A program made the position numbers and the translations under genes. 13,352 bases of DNA from Bacillota bacterium (lineage in GTDB: Bacteria > Bacillota > Clostridia > Oscillospirales > Acutalibacteraceae), in NCBI GenBank assembly GCA_023401495.1, contig JAEXDU010000057.1:1-13352 (forward strand), in the 5' to 3' direction. Positions 7,208-13,352 of the stretch are shown here, piece by piece (positions within the stretch are counted from its first letter, which is position 1; each line of letters opens with the position of its first letter). The notes beneath the pieces were generated by a model that worked only from the letters and a program-made list of their open reading frames with translations, was not told where the DNA came from and made no database searches.

Positions 7208-7720
7208 GTGGAAGATACCATTGATACCATCGACTTTCTGGACACAGCCAATCAGGAGATCGACGGAAAATATCTGACCTTTTTTCTGGACAGCCAGCTC
7301 TTTGGCGTCCCGATTTCCGACGTGGTGCAAATCATCGGCATGCAGGAGATTACCCCCGTGCCGGATTCGCCGGTTTACGCCAAGGGCGTGATCAATCTGC
7401 GCGGCAGCATCATTCCGCTGATCGATATTCGGCTTCGCTTCGGCAAACCCGAACTGGAATACAGCGACCGCACCTGCATTATTGTAACGAAGCTGGAGGA
7501 AACCTATATCGGCTTTCTGGTGGATTCCGTCAATGAGGTTTCTGTCATTGAAGAGGAGAATATTTCGTCTACCCCCACCGTGATTTCCGGCAACAGCGCC
7601 AACACCTACGTCACCGGAATCGGTCGGCTGCACGACAAGGTAGTGCTGCTGGTAGACCCGAAAAAGATTCTGAACAACGATGAAATCAAACAGGTGGAAA
7701 AGGCGCTGGATCAACTGTAA
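7208..7720 (+). CDS. cheW: Chemotaxis coupling protein CheW (second copy)
   Basis: The 170-residue CheW domain protein is a close paralogue of the preceding gene. YAKGVINLRGSIIPLIDIR and the following KPELEY are nearly the same, and much of the third-base use agrees too, which suggests a tandem duplication. Domain limits are about 19-155, with IGFLVDSVNEV (101-111) and LLVDPKKIL (147-155). Unlike the first copy it keeps an Asp in the last strand and has no long acidic tail. The start is taken as GTG at 7208 because AAAGGGTGA ends five bases before it; an in-frame GTG at 7199 lies within that ribosome binding site and is unlikely. It ends 56 nt before the receptor gene with no terminator visible, so cheW-cheW-receptor is probably one operon. 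Whether the two copies couple different receptors cannot be told. Confidence 0.95.
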   Translation: MEDTIDTIDFLDTANQEIDGKYLTFFLDSQLFGVPISDVVQIIGMQEITPVPDSPVYAKGVINLRGSIIPLIDIRLRFGKPELEYSDRTCIIVTKLEETYIGFLVDSVNEVSVIEEENISSTPTVISGNSANTYVTGIGRLHDKVVLLVDPKKILNNDEIKQVEKALDQL

Positions 7721-7776
7721 AATCATTCTTCCGTACATTCCTCCGCATTGACAGAAGTCGGAAAGGAACCTTCAGA

Positions 7777-9027
7777 ATGCAGAATAAGAGACGTCATCTT
7801 TCTTTGAAAGCGGAACTGCTGATCATCACGCTGGCAATTGTGCTGCTTTCGATCGTTTTGGGGATCGCGGCCGCCGTTCTTTACACCTGGCAGCTATTGA
7901 TTCCGGCCATTTTGGTGCTGCTGGCTACCATCCTTCTGGCATCGGTGGTCACATGGCGCGTTGCACATATTTTGCAGAGCGCCCTGAACATGATCAAAGA
8001 CAGTGTCAGGCGTTTGGGCCGCGGTGATTTTGATGTAGAGATCGAGTTTGCCATGCAGGGGGATATCGACGACCTTTGCGGCGCGGTAAACGATACCGCA
8101 GTGGAGCTGAAGCAGAACGTAACCGGAATTGCGACGACGCTCGATCTGATTACCTCCGGTAAGATTCATATCGTGGACAAACGGAGCTATGCGGGCGATT
8201 TTACCCGGATTCAAGACTCGATGCGGCAGCTTTCAGAAATTCTGCTGCAGAACGTTTCTTTGATCTCCAGTACATCGCGGGAGGTAACCGACGGCTCGGA
8301 GCAGGTGGCCAGCGCCTCTCAGTCCCTGGCCCAGGGAGCCACCGAGCAGGCCAGCTCGATTCAGGAACTTTCCGCAGCCATACTCGATGTTTCCGAGCAG
8401 GTAAAACAGAATGCATCCGACGCTTTGGACGCCAATTCCGCTTCTGCCCTTGCGCATGAAAAGATTCAGGACGTGGCAAAAGAAACGGAAAACATGATGC
8501 AGGCAATGGCGGAAATCACGAGCTCTTCCAACCAGATCGGTAACATCATCAAAACGATCAATGATATTGCACGCCAGACGAATATTCTTGCTTTGAACGC
8601 CGCCGTCGAGGCCGCGAGAGCCGGTTCCGCCGGAAAAGGCTTTGCCGTCGTAGCTGAGGAAGTGCGCAATCTGGCTAGTAAAAGTGCCGAGGCTGCGCAG
8701 AATTCTACTGCTCTGATTGAGAACTCCATTCAGGCCGTGGAAAAGGGCAAGGACATTGCGGACCAGACGGTAAAGACCATGCAGGAGGTTCTGGATGCCA
8801 CCGAAAAATCAACGGACCTTGTGAACCGGATCGCTTCCGCCTCGGAAGCGCAGTCTACCTCCATCAGCCAGATCAGCCTTGGGGTAGATCAGATTTCCTC
8901 AGTGGTGCAGACCAATTCCGCCACAGCCGAGGAAAGCGCCGCTTCGAGCCAGGAAATGGCCGATCACGCGATACAGCTGCAGCGTCTGGTGGAATACTAT
9001 TCGTTGGATGAAGTGGTCGTTTCCTGA
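7777..9027 (+). CDS. Methyl-accepting chemotaxis protein without an extracellular sensor domain
   Basis: The 416-residue receptor has two adjacent membrane helices (about 13-36 and 39-59) joined by only a few residues, so there is no room for an outside ligand-binding domain. A HAMP domain follows (about 61-113). A second HAMP-like segment (about 115-165, with LITSGKIHIV and YAGDFTRIQDSMRQL) comes next, then the long coiled-coil signalling domain. The hairpin tip that binds CheA and CheW is clear: QTNILALNAAVEAARAG (267-283) and GKGFAVVAEEVRNLA (286-300). Likely methylation sites lie near GATEQASSIQE (187-197) and TAEESAASSQE (383-393). No C-terminal pentapeptide tether for CheR/CheB is seen. 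The ATG at 7777 follows AAAGGA about eight bases upstream. It sits directly behind two cheW genes, its likely couplers. It may sense something within the membrane or cytoplasm, or signal through mixed arrays; the stimulus is unknown. Confidence 0.95.
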   Translation: MQNKRRHLSLKAELLIITLAIVLLSIVLGIAAAVLYTWQLLIPAILVLLATILLASVVTWRVAHILQSALNMIKDSVRRLGRGDFDVEIEFAMQGDIDDLCGAVNDTAVELKQNVTGIATTLDLITSGKIHIVDKRSYAGDFTRIQDSMRQLSEILLQNVSLISSTSREVTDGSEQVASASQSLAQGATEQASSIQELSAAILDVSEQVKQNASDALDANSASALAHEKIQDVAKETENMMQAMAEITSSSNQIGNIIKTINDIARQTNILALNAAVEAARAGSAGKGFAVVAEEVRNLASKSAEAAQNSTALIENSIQAVEKGKDIADQTVKTMQEVLDATEKSTDLVNRIASASEAQSTSISQISLGVDQISSVVQTNSATAEESAASSQEMADHAIQLQRLVEYYSLDEVVVS

Positions 9028-9088
9028 TAAGCTCCGGCAGGATGGATTCCAACAAATTCGATTCAAAATTTTATACGATCCTGCTTCC

Positions 9089-9115
9089 AGGGCGGCCGGA
9101 AATTCCGGCCGCCCT
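9089..9115 (+). terminator. Strong GC hairpin downstream of the receptor gene
   Basis: AGGGCGGCCGG and CCGGCCGCCCT form an 11-bp perfect stem around AAATT, 62 nt after the receptor stop. No T run follows on the plus strand, so it is not a classic intrinsic terminator. It probably ends or protects the 3' end of the cheW-cheW-receptor transcript. It stands back to back with the terminator of the converging gene. Confidence 0.55.
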
Positions 9116-9122
9116 ACTCATC

Positions 9123-9161
9123 AAAAAAACAGCCTGCAGACGCAATGTCCGCAGACTGTTT
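9123..9161 (-). terminator. Intrinsic terminator of the HD-GYP gene
   Basis: Read on the minus strand, AAACAG/CTGTTT, CTGC/GCAG and GAC/GTC arms pair with two mismatches around a five-base loop. The structure runs into seven T residues. It lies 15 nt after the HD-GYP stop codon, exactly where a Rho-independent terminator is expected. Confidence 0.85.
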
Positions 9162-9175
9162 ACAGCTTTACAGCA

Positions 9176-10336
9176 TCATTCAATGACCTTTTCTTCCTGT
9201 TCCTGCTCCTCCTCAAGCTCTTCATCCAGATCTTCCGTAGAGATATTACAGGCATTCTCGATCACGAGCGAAAGGTAGTTGCGGTCGTTGTACAAATCGA
9301 GTATTTTGTCCGGCTCACTGAGCAGCCGGATCTGAGGACGAAGCGGGTGACGGACATTCTGCGCCACAACAATCGCGATTTCCCCGTTGCTCAGCCTGAC
9401 ACACGAACCAACCGGATAAGGAGAAACCTTTCTTAAAAACGCCTCGACCACTTCCACGTCAAAGGCGGTGCCGCTCCCTCCCATGATATATTCCAGCACT
9501 TCTGTGGGAGAAGACGGCTTTCGGTAAGGCCGGACAGACGTCAGCGCATCATACACATCCGCCACCGCGATAATACGGCCAAACAAAGGAATACTGTCCC
9601 CTTTCAGGCCGCTGGGGTAACCGGAACCGTCAAATTTTTCATGATGCGTCAAAATGCCGGCACAGATTTTTTTGCTGACAAGCTGGTGCTTTAGAAAAAA
9701 CTCGGCGCCCTTATAAGGGTGGAGCTTCACAATTTCAAACTCTTCCGGCGTCAGCTTGGCCGGTTTTGCAATAATCTCAATCGGGATAGACATCTTCCCA
9801 ATATCATGCAGCAGTGCGCAAAGACCCAGATCATACAGATCCTTGGTCTTCATTCCCATGGAAATCCCAATGGCAATTGCCAGAATCGACACGCCCAGTG
9901 AATGATTGTAAGTATAGTCATCGTACAGCTTTAAGTTGAAAATGCTGAGTTCGATGTTTTTGTTGTTTTTCAGTGCGGTAACAAGCTGTTTGGAAACATC
10001 CAGAGTCTGATTGATATGGCTGATGTTGATACTCTGCGCATTCTTATCAAACATCTCGAAAACGTGTTCGAGATTGGTGACAGCTTCCTGCTTGAGCGCC
10101 CTTTTAATCGGCGGCCGAGGTCGCGGCAGTCTGTGTGCCGACTGTTCCTCTTGATCATCATCGGAATGGATATATGCCCCTAAAACCTGCAGTTCGCAAA
10201 GCTTTTGAATGTACGCGCTGGTCAAAACCTGCCCGGAACGCAACATGGCGACTTTACAAGTCTTGTAATCATACAAATATACGTCCCGATCCAGCCTCAT
10301 GCCTTCTTTCAGCTGATCGATTGGAACAAAATTCAT
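9176..10336 (-). CDS. HD-GYP domain cyclic-di-GMP phosphodiesterase
   Basis: HD-GYP enzymes hydrolyse cyclic-di-GMP, which generally favours motility over attachment. The 386-residue protein has an N-terminal domain (about 1-60, from MNFVPIDQLKEGM) of the kind often found before HD-GYP. A Pro/Arg-rich linker (about 68-80) and a helical stretch come next. The HD-GYP domain (about 140-305) has its metal and signature residues: His145 in YNHSLG, LLHDIGK (175-181), His206, HHEKFDGSGYP (231-241), Asp260 in AVADVYDALT, and RPYR. A small beta-rich C-terminal part is followed by a very acidic tail (about 368-386, mostly Glu/Asp). No membrane segment is seen. The ATG at 10336 is chosen because AAAGGA lies just upstream; an in-frame TTG at 10372 would add 12 residues but has no such site. 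It ends in its own terminator and is divergent from fliD. Its substrate is inferred from the intact signature. Confidence 0.92.
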   Translation of the reverse strand: MNFVPIDQLKEGMRLDRDVYLYDYKTCKVAMLRSGQVLTSAYIQKLCELQVLGAYIHSDDDQEEQSAHRLPRPRPPIKRALKQEAVTNLEHVFEMFDKNAQSINISHINQTLDVSKQLVTALKNNKNIELSIFNLKLYDDYTYNHSLGVSILAIAIGISMGMKTKDLYDLGLCALLHDIGKMSIPIEIIAKPAKLTPEEFEIVKLHPYKGAEFFLKHQLVSKKICAGILTHHEKFDGSGYPSGLKGDSIPLFGRIIAVADVYDALTSVRPYRKPSSPTEVLEYIMGGSGTAFDVEVVEAFLRKVSPYPVGSCVRLSNGEIAIVVAQNVRHPLRPQIRLLSEPDKILDLYNDRNYLSLVIENACNISTEDLDEELEEEQEQEEKVIE

Positions 10337-10384
10337 GTGCTTCCTTTCTTTCTTGCTCACATCGCTGAGCAATAGTACAACAAA

Positions 10385-10399
10385 ACTTATGCACTAAGT
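10385..10399. repeat. Short inverted repeat between the HD-GYP gene and fliD
   Basis: ACTTA and TAAGT arms flank TGCAC. It lies just downstream of a weak candidate -10 for the HD-GYP gene (AGTGTA on the plus strand, 10397-10402), so it could be an operator. A second short inverted repeat, CATTT-GGG-AAATG, lies at 10410-10422. Arms of five bases can arise by chance in AT-rich DNA. Confidence 0.3.
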
Positions 10400-10425
10400 G
10401 TACAATATTCATTTGGGAAATGCAA
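10397..10425 (-). promoter_or_regulatory. Weak candidate SigA-type promoter of the HD-GYP gene
   Basis: On the minus strand TTGCAT and TACACT are separated by 17 bases and lie about 60 nt before the ATG at 10336. They match three and four of six consensus bases respectively. It is the best pair seen in this divergent gap but remains marginal. Confidence 0.3.
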
Positions 10426-10469
10426 TTGTTATTTCCGAAAATCGCAACTAATTCTTCTGTTTTTTTTCC

Positions 10470-10496
10470 TAAGGATTTATGAAAATAGTACGATAT
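10470..10496 (+). promoter_or_regulatory. Candidate SigD (sigma-28) promoter of fliD
   Basis: TAAG (10470-10473), 16 bases, then ACGATAT (10490-10496) match the SigD pattern TAAA-N(14-16)-CCGATAT with one mismatch in each element. The predicted leader is about 35 nt and contains AGGAGGA at 10524-10530, seven bases before the ATG. fliD is a late flagellar gene often under sigma-28 in other bacteria, which fits. Confidence 0.6.
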
Positions 10497-10537
10497 ATAA
10501 GGTAAGAAGTATTTTTATCGGACAGGAGGATTTCAAA

Positions 10538-13189
10538 ATGTCTTCTTTAACCACCAATTCCAGCACATCTTCCTCTTCCCTTTATGCAACCGCAAGCTCT
10601 TCCAAGCGTCTTACCGGCCTGATGTCGGGATTAGATACCGACGAGCTGGTCAAACAGCTCACGATCGGAACACAGAATAAAATCGACTCTACCAATCAGA
10701 AAAAACAGATTGCCACCTGGCAGCAGGAGGCTTATCAGGCCCTTATCAAATCGATTTCTGAGTTTCAGACCAAATATTTTAACTCTTCTTCCAGCAGCAA
10801 CAGCATTTTAAACGCAAGCTTTTTCAACAGCACTTCCATCGTAAACAATTCTTCCTATGTAAAGCTCAGCGGCCTTGCCAACGTTGCGCAGAACATGCAG
10901 ATCAAATCGATCACGGCGCTTGCAAAGCAGGCTTCGTACGTTGCCACCAATAAGGTATCTTCCCAGGCAATTCAGACCGGGGAGATTCAGTCTGAATGGA
11001 CAAAGAGCGCCGTGACCGGCGCTACCATGAAGATCAGCTTTGAGGGGAAGGATTACACTCTGACGGTGGGTTCCGACGGCAAAACGACACAAACTTCTGA
11101 TATTGTGAATCAGCTCAATCAGCAGCTCAAGGATCAGGGGCTTGGCGATAAGCTCGATGCGTCTGTTGATGTGGATGGAAAATTCATTCTGAAAAACAAA
11201 GATGGGTCTTCGTCCTCCGCCGTTACCATCAAAAGCGGCTCGGATGCGCTGCTCAGCGGGCTTGGCCTGAAGGCGAATGATTCCGGTACCGCGGTGACGG
11301 GATCGGACGCGGTGAATGAAGCGTATTTTACCAACCATTCGATCGCAGCCGGTTCCAAATTAAACCTGAAGATCGACGGTAATGATTATACCTTTACCAT
11401 TCCCTCCGCCCTCTCGCTCCCGGTTGGCGCTGTGGATGAAAACTACAGCAAGGCACTGGAAACCGCATTGAATGACGCGGTAAAAACGAATACGGATTTA
11501 AAGGGTAAGATTAACTTTTCCGTAGACAGCAGCGGAAGCGTTTCTTTGACCTCTACCGAGGGAAAATCGATCGAGATCACGGATGGAAGCAAAAGCTTAC
11601 TGAACGGTTTGGGCTTTTCCAGTGGTGGGACCATTTCTACCACCGGAACAGTCAATCAGAGCGAACTGTATAAAACTTATCTGGACGAATCCCTTTCTGG
11701 CTCTACCCTGACGTTTGACCTGAATGGTCTATCGAAGACCATCTCCTTTGATGCAACCCAGGCAGGGAGCTATGATACACCGGAAAAACTGAAAGATTAT
11801 CTTCAGACCAAATTGGATTCTGCTTTTGGCAGCGGAAAGGTTCAGGCCGTAATAAAAGACGGCGGTCTTTCCTTTACAACAACGGGAAGCGATACAGATG
11901 TACTGACCATTTCCTCCTCCAGCAAAAGCGGTGTGCTTGGTGTGGACGGCGCCTTACGGGTGTATGCCGGTGAATCGAACCGCATTAACCTGAACAAAAC
12001 CCTGCGGGACGTACAGAAAGAGCTGTCTACAGGACTGGCAACAGACGGATCTGACTTGTTGTCGGAATACAAGATTTCTGTCAACGGAAAAGATTTCACC
12101 TTCAAGGCAACCGACAATATCAACACGATCATGAAAACCATCAACAATGATTCGGACGCCAATGTTACCATCTCCTATTCCAGCACTTTGGATCGATTCA
12201 GCATCGTTTCCAAAAACGGCGGCGCCAACAGCCAGATCGACATTCAGGATAAAACCGGAAACTTGTCACAGGTTCTGTTCGGGTACAGCTCGATCGATAA
12301 AGATACGGAAGTAGACGGCAAAAAAATCGTTCAGGCCGGTCAGGACGCCGAGCTTGAGGTCAGCTTCGATAACGGGCAGTCCTTTACGAAAATCACCCGC
12401 AGCAGCAACAGCTTTACCATGGACGGCGTGAACTTTGAGCTGCAGAAAACAACGACCGGTTCCGATGTCAGTGAAACCAACCCCATTACCTTTTCGGTAG
12501 AATCGAAAACCGATGATCTTGTGACAAAGATCAAAACGTTTATCGATGATTACAACGCGATTCTGACCACAGTCAACGGTCTGATCTCAGAGAAGAAACC
12601 GACCGACGCTACCTATGCCCCATTGACGGACGATCAGAAAAGCGAAATGAGCGAAAGCCAGATCACCGCATGGGAGAAAAAGGCAAAGCAGGGCCTGTTG
12701 TTTAACGATTCTCTGCTCAGCAGCTTCGCTCAGGATTGGCGTCACAGTATGACGGATGTGGTTTCTTCGATGAGCAGCGCTTTGTATCAGGTCGGTATCT
12801 CTTCCTCCAGCTATTCCGACAACGGAAAGCTGACTGTGGATGAGGACAAGCTCAAAGAGGTACTGAATTCCGACCCCGATAAAATTGCCCAGTTGTTTAC
12901 CTCTACGGATGGTATCGCCGCACGGATGCAGAACGTCATTAAAAAATACGCGAACGACAGTCTGGTAAACACCGGTCTCTTCATCACAAAGGCGGGGTCC
13001 TCCACCAGCACGGTAGATACGAGCGAATTGGCGAAGAAGATGAAAGAGTACGATACACAGGTAAAAACGCTGAAAACGCGGCTGACCTCCCAGCAGGAAT
13101 ATTATTATAATAAATTTACCGCTCTGGAAACTTATATCGCACGGATGAATAGTCAGGCAAGCTTCTTTACGCAGTCCAGCTCTTCCTGA
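10538..13189 (+). CDS. fliD: Flagellar hook-associated protein 2 (filament cap) FliD, enlarged
   Basis: FliD forms the cap at the filament tip, outside the cell, where flagellin subunits fold. The N-terminal FliD domain is marked by LTGLMSGLDTDELVKQL (25-41) and a helical stretch to about 110. The C-terminal domain (about 655-880) contains FIDDYNAILTTVNGLI (668-683) and ends in a coiled coil and TQSSSS. The middle is expanded by about four related beta-rich modules (163-244, 274-360, 390-472, 510-582). Each opens like KISFEGKDYTLT and the first two end in LL(S/N)GLG(L/F), resembling flagellin_IN inserts. At 883 residues it is well above the roughly 450-500 of E. coli or Bacillus FliD. The N-terminus is Ser/Thr-rich and no cysteine is present, usual for exported flagellar parts. 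AGGAGGA lies seven bases before the ATG. fliS follows after 21 nt, the standard fliD-fliS operon. Confidence 0.96.
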   Translation: MSSLTTNSSTSSSSLYATASSSKRLTGLMSGLDTDELVKQLTIGTQNKIDSTNQKKQIATWQQEAYQALIKSISEFQTKYFNSSSSSNSILNASFFNSTSIVNNSSYVKLSGLANVAQNMQIKSITALAKQASYVATNKVSSQAIQTGEIQSEWTKSAVTGATMKISFEGKDYTLTVGSDGKTTQTSDIVNQLNQQLKDQGLGDKLDASVDVDGKFILKNKDGSSSSAVTIKSGSDALLSGLGLKANDSGTAVTGSDAVNEAYFTNHSIAAGSKLNLKIDGNDYTFTIPSALSLPVGAVDENYSKALETALNDAVKTNTDLKGKINFSVDSSGSVSLTSTEGKSIEITDGSKSLLNGLGFSSGGTISTTGTVNQSELYKTYLDESLSGSTLTFDLNGLSKTISFDATQAGSYDTPEKLKDYLQTKLDSAFGSGKVQAVIKDGGLSFTTTGSDTDVLTISSSSKSGVLGVDGALRVYAGESNRINLNKTLRDVQKELSTGLATDGSDLLSEYKISVNGKDFTFKATDNINTIMKTINNDSDANVTISYSSTLDRFSIVSKNGGANSQIDIQDKTGNLSQVLFGYSSIDKDTEVDGKKIVQAGQDAELEVSFDNGQSFTKITRSSNSFTMDGVNFELQKTTTGSDVSETNPITFSVESKTDDLVTKIKTFIDDYNAILTTVNGLISEKKPTDATYAPLTDDQKSEMSESQITAWEKKAKQGLLFNDSLLSSFAQDWRHSMTDVVSSMSSALYQVGISSSSYSDNGKLTVDEDKLKEVLNSDPDKIAQLFTSTDGIAARMQNVIKKYANDSLVNTGLFITKAGSSTSTVDTSELAKKMKEYDTQVKTLKTRLTSQQEYYYNKFTALETYIARMNSQASFFTQSSSS

Positions 13190-13210
13190 CGGTAAAATCA
13201 GAGGTGTATC

Positions 13211-13352
13211 ATGCAAAGTAATGCGATTTTTCAATACAAACAGCAGTCTGTATCCACTATGTCGCGCGGGGAGCAGCTGATTCTTCTGTTCGATGAAGTC
13301 ATAAAGAATCTTCATCATGCTTCTCTGCTGATGAAGCAGAACGATTATACCA
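13211..13352 (+). CDS. fliS: Flagellar export chaperone FliS (partial, C-terminus beyond right edge)
   Basis: FliS binds the flagellin C-terminus in the cytoplasm and prevents its premature assembly before export. Only the first 47 residues are visible, beginning MQSNAIFQYKQQSV. They show the family pattern of a short N-terminal extension and then the first helix, with LILLFDEVIKNLHHAS matching the conserved LILMLYDGAIKxLxxA region of FliS. The ATG at 13211 has GAGGTG four bases upstream. It sits 21 nt after fliD, the usual arrangement. The rest of the four-helix bundle lies outside the window, so integrity cannot be judged. Confidence 0.92.
   Translation, partial: MQSNAIFQYKQQSVSTMSRGEQLILLFDEVIKNLHHASLLMKQNDYT

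Noticed and set aside
10337..10372. Upstream TTG start for the HD-GYP protein, adding 12 residues.
   Set aside because: The ATG at 10336 has AAAGGA at the right distance and begins the domain with the usual MNFVPIDQL-type sequence.
12587..13318. A 243-codon open frame on the minus strand opposite the end of fliD and start of fliS.
   Set aside because: fliD and fliS on the plus strand are unmistakable; the antisense product has no domain.

Overview
This window is a chromosomal chemotaxis and flagellar region from a bacterium that is most likely a member of the Firmicutes, class Clostridia. The evidence is the gene set: a late flagellar fliD-fliS pair, a stand-alone FlhB C-terminal homologue behind a FliK-like gene (the ylqG/ylqH arrangement known from Firmicutes), strong AAAGGA/AGGAGG ribosome binding sites, and candidate SigD (sigma-28) promoters of the B. 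subtilis/Clostridium type. Base composition is balanced rather than AT-rich, which would suit a ruminococcal/oscillospiral lineage; that part is a guess.

Layout. On the minus strand, read right to left from 4538, are cheA, a flavoredoxin-like flavin reductase, a tartrate/D-malate dehydrogenase-type enzyme, and cheR, which is cut by the left edge. On the plus strand from 4696 are a FliK-like hook-length/secretion-switch protein, a 14-nt overlapping FlhB-C-like protein, two tandem cheW paralogues, and a membrane chemoreceptor with almost no extracellular part. Two back-to-back hairpins (9089-9161) separate this run from a minus-strand HD-GYP phosphodiesterase. That gene is divergent from fliD, which is followed after 21 nt by fliS, cut by the right edge.

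How it fits together. CheA, two CheW proteins and the receptor make up a chemosensory core, and CheR would methylate the receptor. The FliK-like/FlhB-C pair probably acts on the flagellar type III export gate. FliD (cap) and FliS (flagellin chaperone) complete the filament. The HD-GYP enzyme would lower cyclic-di-GMP next to motility genes. Candidate SigD -10 elements (CCGATAT or one mismatch) lie before cheA, the first cheW and fliD, so these units may be co-regulated as late motility genes. The most unexpected features are the two metabolic genes lodged between cheA and cheR, the sensor-less receptor, a FliD enlarged by about four related beta-rich modules, and an 18-bp perfect GC palindrome just ahead of the first cheW ribosome binding site. 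No tRNA, rRNA, CRISPR array or insertion sequence was seen, and no gene-free gap exceeds 300 bases.
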